Positions 27,133 to 36,117 of a stretch of 64,000 nucleotides of DNA are shown one piece after another. The stretch's first letter is position 1. Every line of letters begins with the position of its first letter. Source of the stretch: Lysobacterales bacterium 15-68-25 (GTDB taxonomy: Bacteria; Pseudomonadota; Gammaproteobacteria; Xanthomonadales; Rhodanobacteraceae); contig NCKB01000001.1 in NCBI GenBank assembly GCA_002279065.1, positions 333,277-397,276 of the forward strand, written 5' to 3'. A program made the translations under genes and the position numbers. Below the pieces are notes generated by a model. That model did no database searches. It was given only the letters and a program-made list of their open reading frames with translations, and was not told the origin of the DNA.

Positions 27133-28284
27133 ATGCAAGACACCATGCCTGCAGCCGCCAGCCGTCCCGCCCGGGTCCTGACCGTGGTTCAGCTGATCCC
27201 GGCACTGCATTCCGGCGGGGCCGAGCGCTCGGCGCTGGAGGTGGCTCGTGCGCTGGTGGCGGCCGGGCATCGCTCGGTGGTCGTCTCGGCCGGCGGACGC
27301 CTGGTCGAACGCCTGCAGGCCGAGGGCAGCGAGCACGTCACGCTGGACATCGGGCGCAAGTCGCTCGGCACGCTGGCACGCGTGGGTGCGCTGCGCCGGG
27401 TGCTCAAGTCGCTGGATGCCGATATCGTGCACGCCCGTTCGCGCATGCCGGCGTGGATCGGCCGGCTGGCGATCCGCGGCCTGGCGCGCAAGCCGCACTT
27501 CATCACCACCGTCCACGGCCTCAATTCGCCGGGCCGCTACAGCGCGGTGCTGCTGCGCGGCGAGCGCGTGATCGCGGTGTCGCAGACCGTGCGTGCCTAT
27601 GTGCTGGGCCACTACCGCTGGCTGGAGCCGGCGAGGGTACGGGTGATTCCCCGCGGCATCGATCCCGAGGCCTTCCCGTACGGACACCGGCCAGACGATG
27701 CCTGGCAGAAGGCCTTCTTCGCCGAATTCCCGCAGCTGGCCGGTGCGCCACTGCTGACCCTGCCCGGCCGCGGCACCCGGCTGAAGGGCCATCACGACGC
27801 CATCGAACTGCTCGCCGACCTGCGCGACCGCGGGGTTGCGGCGCGGCTGCTGCTGCTGGGCGTGCTCGAGCCCGGGCGCGAGGCCTACGCCGAGGAGCTG
27901 CGCGAACTGGTGCGCTCGCGCGGACTGCAGTCACAGGTCGTGATGACGCCGCCGCGCGACGATATTCGCGACATCTACGCCATGTCTGCCCTGGTGCTGC
28001 AGCTGTCGAACAAGCCGGAAGCCTTCGGGCGCACCGTGGTGGAGGCCTTGTCGCTGTGCCGCCCGGTGCTCGGTTACGCCCACGGCGGCGTTGGCGAGTT
28101 GCTCGCAGAGCTCTATCCGGCCGGCCGCGTGCCGCTGGGGGATCGCGAGAAGCTGGTCGAACGGGCCGCCGAACTGCTGCGCGTCGCGCCGCCGATCCCG
28201 ATGCTGCAGAGCTACCGGCTGGCCGACATGCAGCAGGCCACGCTGGAGCTGTACGAGGAAGTGGCGGGCGCGGACCCGCACTGA
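27133..28284 (+). CDS. GT4-family glycosyltransferase, LPS-core type
   Basis: About 383 residues with a GT-B fold. The acceptor side opens LTVVQLIPALHSGGAERSALEVARAL, a common signature of LPS-core GT4 enzymes. The donor side has ALVLQLSNKPEAFGRTVVEALSLCRPV with the EAFGRTVVEAL nucleotide-sugar motif. The ATG at 27133 follows GAAGG by five bases; two upstream in-frame starts exist. It probably adds a sugar to lipid A-core on the cytoplasmic face. It is followed at 78 bases by the O-antigen ligase gene. Confidence 0.9.
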   Translation: MQDTMPAAASRPARVLTVVQLIPALHSGGAERSALEVARALVAAGHRSVVVSAGGRLVERLQAEGSEHVTLDIGRKSLGTLARVGALRRVLKSLDADIVHARSRMPAWIGRLAIRGLARKPHFITTVHGLNSPGRYSAVLLRGERVIAVSQTVRAYVLGHYRWLEPARVRVIPRGIDPEAFPYGHRPDDAWQKAFFAEFPQLAGAPLLTLPGRGTRLKGHHDAIELLADLRDRGVAARLLLLGVLEPGREAYAEELRELVRSRGLQSQVVMTPPRDDIRDIYAMSALVLQLSNKPEAFGRTVVEALSLCRPVLGYAHGGVGELLAELYPAGRVPLGDREKLVERAAELLRVAPPIPMLQSYRLADMQQATLELYEEVAGADPH

Positions 28285-28362
28285 TCGAGGCCGCGCCGGC
28301 CCCGTCGCCCCCGCGCCGGAGCGCTCGCCTACAATGCCGGTTTTCTCCGTGCCGGCCATCGC

Positions 28363-29631
28363 ATGCCTTCGTTTTCCTCGCGTCTCGTCGCTGCGCTGCG
28401 CTCGCCGCTGCTGCCGTTCTGGCTGGTGGTGGCGTTGCTGCCGTTCGGCCGCAGCGCAGAGCTGGGTACCGCGCTGTGCCTGTTCGGCACCGTCATGCTG
28501 TTCCTGCGCTTCCCGCACGCGCTGTCCCAGCACGAGGGCGCGCGCTGCCTGCTGGCGATCCTGGCCGGCTACGTGGGCGCGGCCCTCGTTTCGGCGCTCG
28601 ACTCGGTGGCGCCAGGCAAGAGCTGGGAAACCGTCGCGGGCCTGTTGCGTTTCGCGCCGCTGGGCATCTACGCCTGCTTCGCCCTGCGCCGTGCCGATCG
28701 CGTGCGCACGCTCTACTTCGCGGTGGCCGCGGTGGTCGCGTTCTGGGTGCTCGACGCCTGGGTCCAGGCCTTGACCGGGTGGAGCCTGGGCGGACATGCC
28801 GGGGCCGAGCGCCTGTCGGGCATCTTCGGCGCCGACAACCTCAAGCTGGGACCGACCCTCGCCGTGCTCTCGCCGTTCGTGCTGTGGGCCGCGCGCGCGC
28901 GCTGGGGGCCCTGGGCGCTATGGCTGGCTGCGTTGATACTGCTCGGGCCGGTGCTGCTGGCCGGTTCGCGCGCCGCCTGGATCGTCTACGCGGTGGTGGT
29001 GCTGGCGTTCGCGTGGCGCGAGCTCGGTTCGTTCCGCCGCTTCCTCGCGTTCGGGCTGGTGGCCGCCGCGGTGCTGGCGCTGGCCGGCGCGCTGGCCTGG
29101 AAGACGTCGACCCGCTTCCAGGCGCGCATGGAGCGCACGCTGGAGGTCTTCAACGGCAGCGAGCACGCGGTGGACCAGGCGCTGACCGGGCGGCTCGACA
29201 TCTGGGGCACCAGCCTGCGCATGATCGCGGCGCACCCGATCAATGGTGTGGGCGTACGTGGCTACCGCTATGCCTACCCGCAGTTCGCACCGGCCAACGA
29301 CCACTTCGTCACGGCGGAAGCCTGTGGCGTGGGCGAAGGCGCCTGCCACGCCCATCAGATCGTGCTGGAGGTGCTGACCGAGACCGGCACGATCGGGCTG
29401 CTGTTTTGGCTGGCCGCGCTGGCCTGGGCGCTGCGCTATTGGCGTCGGGTGGGGCGCGAGTCGCGCGCGCTGGCCTTTCCGGCCACGGTGGCGTTGGGGG
29501 CGATGCTGTTTCCGCTGAACACGCACCTGGCGTTCTACTCGGCCTGGTGGGGGCTGTTGTTCGCCTGGCTGCTGGGACTGTGGTGCGCGGCGCTCGGCGC
29601 GCTGCCGGAGGAGCGCGCCGATGCCGCGTGA
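28363..29631 (+). CDS. waaL: O-antigen ligase (WaaL/Wzy_C family)
   Basis: A 422-residue inner-membrane protein with about 11-12 helices. A large periplasmic loop (about residues 265-345) contains ALTGRLDIWGTSLRMIAAHPINGVGVRGYR, carrying the arginine and conserved H-x-x-x-x-G-x-G of the Wzy_C domain. A following histidine (HAHQIVLEVLTETGTIGLL) fits the ligase family. It would join O-antigen or another glycan to lipid A-core. It overlaps the next glycosyltransferase gene by 11 bases, indicating an operon. A Wzy polymerase cannot be fully excluded. Confidence 0.85.
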   Translation: MPSFSSRLVAALRSPLLPFWLVVALLPFGRSAELGTALCLFGTVMLFLRFPHALSQHEGARCLLAILAGYVGAALVSALDSVAPGKSWETVAGLLRFAPLGIYACFALRRADRVRTLYFAVAAVVAFWVLDAWVQALTGWSLGGHAGAERLSGIFGADNLKLGPTLAVLSPFVLWAARARWGPWALWLAALILLGPVLLAGSRAAWIVYAVVVLAFAWRELGSFRRFLAFGLVAAAVLALAGALAWKTSTRFQARMERTLEVFNGSEHAVDQALTGRLDIWGTSLRMIAAHPINGVGVRGYRYAYPQFAPANDHFVTAEACGVGEGACHAHQIVLEVLTETGTIGLLFWLAALAWALRYWRRVGRESRALAFPATVALGAMLFPLNTHLAFYSAWWGLLFAWLLGLWCAALGALPEERADAA

Positions 29632-30415
29632 GCCGCTGTCAGTGGTGGTGATCACCTACAACAACGCCGACACGCTCGACGCATGCCTGCGCGAGGTGGA
29701 CTGGGCAGACGAGATCGTGGTGCTCGATTCCGGCTCCACCGACGACACCGTCGCCATCGCGGAACGCCACGGCGCGCGCGTGGCGGTGCACCCGTTCGAC
29801 GACTACGGCCCGCAGAAGCAACGCGCGATCGACATGGCGCGCCACCACTGGGTGCTCAACCTCGACGCCGACGAGGTCCTCTCGCCGGGCACGCGTGCGG
29901 TGATCGAGCGGGCGCTGGAAGCACCCCGCCATGCCGGTTTCCGGCTGCCGCGCCGCGAGCGCATGTTCTGGACCGTGCAGCACCGGCGCAGCTGGCGCAA
30001 CGGCCACCTGCGCCTGTTCGATCGCCGGCGTGGACGCATGAACGACGTCGAGGTGCATGCCGCGGTGGAGGTGGACGGGCCGGTAAAGACCCTGCACGCG
30101 GCCGACTTCGTCAACGACGGCGACGGCGACATCGCCACCCGGGTGGACAAGATCAACCGCTATACGACCGGCATGGTCGCGCACAAGCTGCGCAAGCGGC
30201 AGCGCTTCACCGGCCTGCGCATGGTGCTCTATCCGCCGGTGTTCTTCCTGCGCCAGTACGTCGGCAAGCGCTATTTCCTCAACGGCTGGGCCGGCTTCAT
30301 CGCCAGCGTCACCGGTGCGTTCTACGCCTTTCTCAAGTACGCCAAGCTGCACGAGGCGCGCCAGCGGCAGCGCGCCTCAGCTCGGCGTCGCTCCGAGCCG
30401 GTCGAGCCCCGTTGA
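29621..30415 (+). CDS. GT2-family glycosyltransferase, WaaE/KdtX-like
   Basis: A 264-residue GT-A enzyme. LSVVVITYNNADTLDACL, VVLDSGSTDDTVAIAE and NLDADEVLSP (DxD) are the standard GT2 motifs. The length and the QKQRAIDMARHHWVLNLDADE segment match WaaE/KdtX LPS inner-core glucosyltransferases. The C-terminus has a hydrophobic stretch (YFLNGWAGFIASVTGAFYAFLKY) that may sit on the membrane. It overlaps waaL at its start. It also overlaps the convergent GT4 gene by 39 bases at its end. Confidence 0.9.
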   Translation: MPREPLSVVVITYNNADTLDACLREVDWADEIVVLDSGSTDDTVAIAERHGARVAVHPFDDYGPQKQRAIDMARHHWVLNLDADEVLSPGTRAVIERALEAPRHAGFRLPRRERMFWTVQHRRSWRNGHLRLFDRRRGRMNDVEVHAAVEVDGPVKTLHAADFVNDGDGDIATRVDKINRYTTGMVAHKLRKRQRFTGLRMVLYPPVFFLRQYVGKRYFLNGWAGFIASVTGAFYAFLKYAKLHEARQRQRASARRRSEPVEPR

Positions 30416-31507
30416 GCCGTGGCCGGCGGCCATCGGCTGCAGCTGGTCCACGAAGTCGCGGGCAATCACGTGGGTGGCGAAGCGTTGCAGCACGATGTCG
30501 CGGGCTGCGGTGCCCATGCGCTGACGGGTGGCGTTGTCGCACATCGCCAGGATCGCGTCGCGCCAGGCCGCCACGTCGCCAGGGGGAAGCAGCAGGCCGC
30601 TCTCGCCGGCCACCAGGGTCTCCGGCACGCCCCCGATGTCGCTGGCCAGCACCGGCACCCCGCAGGCCTGGGCCTCGATCGACACCCTGCCGAACGTCTC
30701 GGTCGCGATGGAGGGGAAAGCCAGCATCGACAGGCAGCGGAAGTAGTCCGCGGTGTGGTTGTTCCAGCCGGCGAAACGGTGCCGGGCGCCGATGCTGGCG
30801 TCCGCGGTCGCCAACGCCTGCAGCCGGGCCGCATCCGGCCCGTCACCGACCCAAAGGCAGTGCAGGCGGGGTTCGTGCTGCATGGCCGCGTCAACCGCCT
30901 CGAGCAGCGGGAACACGCCCTTGCCGGAGTGCATGCGGCCGACGTAGCCGAGCACGATCGCGTCGTCGGGGATGTCCAGCGACGCCCGCATGGCGGCGCC
31001 GGCATCCGCATCCGGGCGGAACAGCGAGGTGTTCACCGGGTTGTACAGCACCCGCACCCGCTGCGGGGGAATGCCGCGGTCCAGGTAGGCCTGGCGCGCG
31101 TGCTGCGAAACCGCGAAGAAGCGCGAGGCCAGCCGCGGCAGGAGCAGCGCCGACAATCGCTTCATCGGCGGCGTGCGGTGCCGGAAGAGCGCCACCGGAA
31201 TGGCGAGGGCACGGCCGATCAGCACCAGTGGCCAGTACTCCTTGCCGAAGTTGCCAACGATCCAGTCCGGTCGTGCTTCGGCGATCTGCCGTCGCACCGT
31301 GGCGTAGCCGCGCGGGTCCAGCGCGTTGCGGAAGAAGCCTGGCCGGCAGCGCACGCCGCTGTAAGCCAGTCCTTCCCAGATCAGGGTGTCCGGACGCAGG
31401 ATCGCGTCCACGTCGTGCCCCGACTCGACCAGCGCCTGTGCCAGCGCGACGAAATGCGTGGCCGCGCCGGTGTTCTCCGGGTGGGTGCCCACGAACAGGA
31501 ACCTCAT
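30377..31507 (-). CDS. GT4-family glycosyltransferase
   Basis: A 376-residue GT-B enzyme. The start MRFLFVGTHPENTGAATHFV is the acceptor domain. The donor domain has VLGYVGRMHSGKGVFPLLEAV, LWVGDGPDA and FPSIATETFGRVSIEAQACGVPV, the E-x7-E motif of the family. Its start overlaps the stop of the polysaccharide deacetylase gene by four bases (ATGA), so the two are coupled. A role in cell-surface or LPS glycan assembly is inferred from the neighbours. Confidence 0.9.
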   Translation of the reverse strand: MRFLFVGTHPENTGAATHFVALAQALVESGHDVDAILRPDTLIWEGLAYSGVRCRPGFFRNALDPRGYATVRRQIAEARPDWIVGNFGKEYWPLVLIGRALAIPVALFRHRTPPMKRLSALLLPRLASRFFAVSQHARQAYLDRGIPPQRVRVLYNPVNTSLFRPDADAGAAMRASLDIPDDAIVLGYVGRMHSGKGVFPLLEAVDAAMQHEPRLHCLWVGDGPDAARLQALATADASIGARHRFAGWNNHTADYFRCLSMLAFPSIATETFGRVSIEAQACGVPVLASDIGGVPETLVAGESGLLLPPGDVAAWRDAILAMCDNATRQRMGTAARDIVLQRFATHVIARDFVDQLQPMAAGHGSTGLDRLGATPS

Positions 31508-32292
31508 GCGCGGCGGTCCTCGTAGGTGGTGAACACGCGCTGGGCGAACGGCAGCAACCAGTGGTGGCGGGCGACCTGCACGCGCGGTAGCAGGAACAGG
31601 TCCATGCCGGGGCGCGCCCGGCCTCGTCGCGTGGCGGTGGCTGCGTCGTAGCCTGCGAGGCGGGCGGCAGAGGCAACCCGTTCGTCTACGTCGCCGTAGG
31701 GGTAGCAGAACTGGCGGACGGGCGCGCCGATCGCGTCCTCCAGCTCCGCGCGCGAGCCGGCGACCTCGTCGTGCAGCGTGGCGTCGTCGCAGCGGGTCAG
31801 GTGGGGGTGGCGACGGCTGTGCGCGCCGACCTCCATTCCGGCGTCGTGCCACTGGCGAAGCTGTGCGGCGTCCATCAGCCGCTTGCGCACGCCGAGCTTC
31901 TCCTCGTCCCAACGGTTGTAGGTTCCCAGGGTGTTGCTGACCGCGTAGCAGGTGGCCGTGAACCCCTGCGAGAGCAGTGCTGGAAGCGCATTCTCGAGGT
32001 TGTCGAGATAACCGTCGTCGAGCGTGATCACGGCGACGCGGCCGCGCTTCTCGCCGCGCAGATAGGGCATCGCGTCGCGCATCGAAAGGCCGGTGTAGCC
32101 GGCACGGCGCAACAGGGCCAGTTGGCGCGCGAAGGTCCCCGGCGCGACATACAGGCTGCGGTAAACGCGGGCGTCGCGAGGCGCACGGGCGACGTTGTGA
32201 TACATCAGGATCGGCACGGGAAACGGTCGTTCCGCGCGATCAGGGATCGGAGGCGTGGGCATGGTGGGCTGATGTGCGCTTGTCGACGTCAC
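31504..32292 (-). CDS. Polysaccharide deacetylase (NodB homology, CE4)
   Basis: A 262-residue protein with the NodB motifs: VAVITLDDGYLDN (catalytic and metal aspartates), HSRRHPHL (metal-binding H-x3-H) and FCYPYGDVD. There is no clear signal peptide, so a cytoplasmic or peripheral membrane role on a glycan precursor is likely. In several LPS clusters such enzymes deacetylate a core or lipid-linked sugar. An ATG at 32262 is a plausible shorter start. It is coupled to the downstream GT4 gene. Confidence 0.9.
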   Translation of the reverse strand: MTSTSAHQPTMPTPPIPDRAERPFPVPILMYHNVARAPRDARVYRSLYVAPGTFARQLALLRRAGYTGLSMRDAMPYLRGEKRGRVAVITLDDGYLDNLENALPALLSQGFTATCYAVSNTLGTYNRWDEEKLGVRKRLMDAAQLRQWHDAGMEVGAHSRRHPHLTRCDDATLHDEVAGSRAELEDAIGAPVRQFCYPYGDVDERVASAARLAGYDAATATRRGRARPGMDLFLLPRVQVARHHWLLPFAQRVFTTYEDRRA

Positions 32293-32397
32293 GGCGGGTG
32301 CTGGTGCACCGCTTCCTGGCGCGGCGCCGACGATGGTGCGCAGGATGTCCGGCGTGGCTTTCAGCCGGCTGTCGACAGGTGTGTCCGGCCGCCGTGC

Positions 32398-33324
32398 TCA
32401 GTACACCGGCGGTTCACCCTCCGGTCGGGTCTTGAAGCGCTTGTGCACCCACAGATACTGCTCCGGCGCCTCGCGCGCCATCTGCTCGATGCACGTGTTG
32501 ACGCGGGCAGTGTCATCGAGCACGTCGTCGCTCGGAAAGCCCTGCAACGGCGCGCCAAGGCGCAGCGCGTAACCGCCGTTGTCCGGCAGTCGCCGGTGGA
32601 AGAACGGGATCACCACGGCGTTGCCCATGCGGGCGAGATGGTGCGTGGCGGTGATGGTGGCCGCGGGCACGCCGAAGAACGGGACGAACACGCTGTCCTT
32701 GCTGCGCATGTCCTGGTCCGGCGCGTACCAGAGCGTGCCGCCGCCACGCAGGTACTTGACTGTGCCGCGGATGTCGTCCTTCTCGAACATCGCGTCGGCG
32801 TAGTGCAGCCGCGCCCGCAGCACGACCCACTCGAACACGGCCGAGTCCATGCGGCGGTACATGCCGGCGATGCGGATGCGCTGCGACACCAGCCGGGCGC
32901 ACAGCTCCAGATGCGAGAAATGGCCGCCGACCAGCAGTACGCCCTTACCCTCTGCGCGCGCCTGTTCCAGATGATCCAGCCCATCGATGTGCAACGGCAG
33001 GCGGGCGATCGCTTCGTCGCGACCCATCCAGCCCAGTGCGAACTCCACCAGCATCAGGCCGATATCGCGCAGGTGCGCATCGACCAGTGCCGCCTGCTCG
33101 CGGGCATCGAGCTCGGGAAAGCACAGCGCGATGTTCGCCTCGGCGACCGGTCGACGGGCGGAGTCGATACGCATGGCGAGCGCGCCCAGCCAGCGTCCCA
33201 CACGCATCAGTGCCGGATAAGGCAGGCGGGCGATCAGCCAGATGAACCCCACGCCAAGCCAGGCCGGCCAGTGGCGGGGAGACAGCAGGGAGGCGCGGAA
33301 AAGGGGGCGTGGCATGCCGGGCAT
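32398..33324 (-). CDS. Lipid A late acyltransferase (LpxL/HtrB family)
   Basis: A 308-residue membrane-anchored acyltransferase. The N-terminal helix (WPAWLGVGFIWLIARLPYPAL) is followed by VLLVGGHFSHLELCARLV with the catalytic HX4E motif. DQDMRSKDSVFVPFFGVPA is the conserved second block. It would add a secondary acyl chain to Kdo-lipid A. An alternative ATG is at 33315. It is divergent from waaA, which makes the enzyme's Kdo2 acceptor; a shared control region of about 80 bases is likely. Confidence 0.93.
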   Translation of the reverse strand: MPGMPRPLFRASLLSPRHWPAWLGVGFIWLIARLPYPALMRVGRWLGALAMRIDSARRPVAEANIALCFPELDAREQAALVDAHLRDIGLMLVEFALGWMGRDEAIARLPLHIDGLDHLEQARAEGKGVLLVGGHFSHLELCARLVSQRIRIAGMYRRMDSAVFEWVVLRARLHYADAMFEKDDIRGTVKYLRGGGTLWYAPDQDMRSKDSVFVPFFGVPAATITATHHLARMGNAVVIPFFHRRLPDNGGYALRLGAPLQGFPSDDVLDDTARVNTCIEQMAREAPEQYLWVHKRFKTRPEGEPPVY

Positions 33325-33404
33325 CGCGCCATTGTAGCCAAGGTCCGTGGCCGGGCCGCTCGGTGCGCGCTTTATACTGGCGGACCGCACAGGGGACCTT
33401 GCCG

Positions 33405-34670
33405 TTGCGCTATCTCTATACCTTGCTGATGTACGTGGCGACACCGGTCATCGTGTTGCGCCTGCTCACGCGCGGGATCAGGTATGGCAGCTACCACCAG
33501 CGCTGGCCGGAGCGGTTCGGGCTGTTCCCGACACCCGGCTTGAACGGCTCGCTGTGGGTGCACGCGGTGTCCGTCGGCGAGGTGAATGCCGCCGAGCCGC
33601 TGATCAAGGCTTTGAGGGCCGCCTATCCGCAGGCGCCGCTGGTGGTGACCACGGTGACTCCGACCGGCTCCGAGCGCGTGCGTCAGCTGTTCGGCGACAG
33701 CGTCTTCCACGTGTACCTTCCCTATGACCTCCCGTTCGCGGTACGGCGTTTTCTGCAGCGCGTCCGCCCGCGTCTGGCAGTGATCGTGGAGACCGAGATC
33801 TGGCCGAACCTCTATTTCGCCTGCCGCCGGCGCGGGATTCCGCTGATGATCGTCAACGCGCGGCTCTCCGAGCGCTCCATGCGCGGCTACCGACCGGCGC
33901 GCGGACTGGTCCGCGCCGCCTTGCGTTGCGTGAGCCTGGTGGCAGCGCAATCGCGCACCGATGCGGCGCGCTACCGGGTGCTGGGTGCGCCGGCGGAGCG
34001 GGTGGTGGTCAGTGGCAATCTCAAGTTCGACATGCCGGTGCCCGCACAGGCCAAGGTGGACGGCGAGGCGATGCGCGATCGCTGGGGCCGCCTGCGTCCG
34101 GTCTGGATGGCGGCCAGCACCCACGAGGGCGAGGAACTGGCGGTGCTGGAGGCGCATCTGGAAGTGCTGCAGCGCCTGCCCGACGCGCTGTTGTTGCTGG
34201 CTCCGCGCCATCCCGACCGGTTCCGGCTGGTCGAGCATCTGGTGCGCAATCTCGGGTTCACCGCGGGGACGCGCAGCGTCGACCGGGTTCCCGCCGCGGC
34301 ACACCAGGTGTTCGTGATCGATGCGATGGGCGAGCTGATGCCGTTCTTCGCGGCATCGGACCTGGCCTTCGTCGGCGGCAGCCTGGTGCCGATCGGTGGA
34401 CACAATGTGCTCGAGCCGGCGTCGCTGTCCCGGCCGGTACTGGTGGGGCCGCATACGTTCAATTTCGACGATATCACCCGGGCGCTGGTCCGCGAGGGCG
34501 GCGCGGTGCGCATCGAGAGTGGCGACCGCCTCGGTGCAGCCGTGCAGCAGCTGTTGCGGGACGCCCCGGTGCTGGTGCAGATGGGCCGCCGCGCGCACGA
34601 AGTCTTCGCCAGCGAGCAAGGTGCCGTTCGCCGGGTGATGACCCTGGTCGACCGCATGCTGCAGGAATGA
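33405..34670 (+). CDS. waaA: 3-deoxy-D-manno-octulosonic acid transferase (Kdo transferase)
   Basis: A 421-residue GT30 enzyme adding Kdo to lipid IVA. The N-terminal membrane anchor (RYLYTLLMYVATPVIVLRLL) is followed by LWVHAVSVGEVNAAEPLIKAL with the catalytic glutamate. VETEIWPN and GGSLVPIGGHNVLEPA are the other classic motifs. No ATG fits; TTG at 33405, eight bases after AGGGGA, gives the expected length (E. coli 425), with another TTG at 33399 as the alternative. A TATACT box at 33372-33377 is a possible -10. Confidence 0.94.
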   Translation: MRYLYTLLMYVATPVIVLRLLTRGIRYGSYHQRWPERFGLFPTPGLNGSLWVHAVSVGEVNAAEPLIKALRAAYPQAPLVVTTVTPTGSERVRQLFGDSVFHVYLPYDLPFAVRRFLQRVRPRLAVIVETEIWPNLYFACRRRGIPLMIVNARLSERSMRGYRPARGLVRAALRCVSLVAAQSRTDAARYRVLGAPAERVVVSGNLKFDMPVPAQAKVDGEAMRDRWGRLRPVWMAASTHEGEELAVLEAHLEVLQRLPDALLLLAPRHPDRFRLVEHLVRNLGFTAGTRSVDRVPAAAHQVFVIDAMGELMPFFAASDLAFVGGSLVPIGGHNVLEPASLSRPVLVGPHTFNFDDITRALVREGGAVRIESGDRLGAAVQQLLRDAPVLVQMGRRAHEVFASEQGAVRRVMTLVDRMLQE

Positions 34671-34683
34671 TCCGGCCAGCAAA

Positions 34684-34711
34684 AAGGCCGCCCGGGGCGG
34701 CCTTCTTGTTT
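34684..34711. terminator. Bidirectional terminator between waaA and tolC
   Basis: AAGGCCGCC (34684-34692), three-base loop, GGCGGCCTT (34696-34704), with TTCTTGTTT after it and AAAAA before it. It can therefore stop transcripts from both convergent genes. Confidence 0.9.
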
Positions 34712-34736
34712 GAGACGGACAGGTTGCCCCCGCGCG

Positions 34737-36089
34737 TCATTCCAGCAGCGCGTTGATCGACTCCATGTCCTTGAGGTCGGCGGCGCCCGCGGCCTGCTTC
34801 AGCAACAGCTTGTCGAGGATGAACTGGTGGCGCGCCTGCGAGTACTGGCTCTCGGAGGAGGTCAGCGTCTGGATCGCGGTCAGCACGTCCAGGATGGTCT
34901 TGGTGCCCACGCTGAAGCCGGCACGCGTGGCGTCCAGCGCCTTCTGGCCAGCGGCGACCGCGGCCTTCGCCGCCTCCACCTGGCTGATGCCGGCGATCAC
35001 CGAACGATAGTAGTTCAGGGTGTTGCGCTGGACCTGCCGGCGGTCGGTTTCCATCGAGTCCTGTGCCGCATCGCGCTGGTAGATGGACTGGCGGACGCGC
35101 GACTGCGTAGCGCCGCCCGAGAACAGCGGAACCGAGAGGGTCAGGCCGACGGTGGTGGAACTCGGGTTGCGGAAGTGCAGGTTCGAATTCTGGTACCAGG
35201 TCGCGCTCTTGCCGTAATTCACGTTGGCGCTGATCGTCGGCAGGTGCCCGGCGCGCGCAGCGGAAATGCTGTGCTCGGCGGCCTCGACGCTGTACTTGTC
35301 GGAGAGCAGATTGGGGTTGTTCTGCAGCGCCTGCTGCACCCAGGCGTTCTGGTCGTTCGGCTGCGGCGGATCCATCGGCAGGTCGTCGCGCAGCTTCTTC
35401 AGCTCGCCGGTGGGCTTGCCGGTGATCTGCGAGAGTGCCTCGCGCGCATCGTCCAGCGCATTCTGTGCGGCGATGGTCTGCGCCTTGGCCGACTCGTAGA
35501 ACGACTTGGCCTGGTAGACGTCGGTGATTGCCGAGAGGCCCACCTTGTAGCGCTGGTCCGACTGCTCGTACTGCTGCCGGTAGGCCTCCTCGTTGGCCTT
35601 GGCGAAGGCCAGCGAATCCTGGCTGGTCAGCACGTTGAAGTAGGCGGTGGCCACGCGCACGAACAGGTTCTGCAGAGCCGCCTGGTAGAGGGCGTCCTGC
35701 GCGCTCGCCTGCGAGTGCGCGGCCTTGAGATCGGCGATCTTGCTCAGATCCAGCACGGTCTGGCTGAGGTTGGCCGAGATGTCGCGGGTCCGCGAGTGGC
35801 CGAGATCCGTCGTGGTCTGCACCGGCTGGCCGGTGGCGGGATTGATCGTAGTGGACGTCGACTTGCCGCTGCTGGTCTGGCTGAGCGACAGCCCGGCCGA
35901 GATCTGCGGCAGCAGCAGCGCGCGCGCCTGGGTGACGCCCTCGCCGACCGACAGGCGCTGGGCATCCGCCTGGGAGAGCACCGGGTCGTTGGCTCGCGCT
36001 TCCCGATAAGCATCCAGCAAATCCTCGCCGTGGCTGGGCAGCGACATCGCCGACAGCGCAAGGGCAAGAGTCAGAAGCTTCAAACGCAT
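34737..36089 (-). CDS. tolC: TolC-family outer-membrane efflux protein
   Basis: A 450-residue outer-membrane channel. The signal peptide (MRLKLLTLALALSAMSLPSHG) is followed by EDLLDAYREARANDPVLSQADAQ, the usual start of TolC. Two homologous halves of coiled coil and beta barrel follow, with LVGTKTILDVL-type repeats (VGLSAITDVYQAKSFY and VGTKTILDVLTAIQTL). Length and motifs match E. coli TolC without its C-terminal tail. It serves type I secretion and RND efflux. It lies 28 bases after the PCMT-like gene on the same strand. Confidence 0.95.
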   Translation of the reverse strand: MRLKLLTLALALSAMSLPSHGEDLLDAYREARANDPVLSQADAQRLSVGEGVTQARALLLPQISAGLSLSQTSSGKSTSTTINPATGQPVQTTTDLGHSRTRDISANLSQTVLDLSKIADLKAAHSQASAQDALYQAALQNLFVRVATAYFNVLTSQDSLAFAKANEEAYRQQYEQSDQRYKVGLSAITDVYQAKSFYESAKAQTIAAQNALDDAREALSQITGKPTGELKKLRDDLPMDPPQPNDQNAWVQQALQNNPNLLSDKYSVEAAEHSISAARAGHLPTISANVNYGKSATWYQNSNLHFRNPSSTTVGLTLSVPLFSGGATQSRVRQSIYQRDAAQDSMETDRRQVQRNTLNYYRSVIAGISQVEAAKAAVAAGQKALDATRAGFSVGTKTILDVLTAIQTLTSSESQYSQARHQFILDKLLLKQAAGAADLKDMESINALLE

Positions 36090-36117
36090 GGGGTGCCTCG
36101 CAGGTCTCGAAAGGATT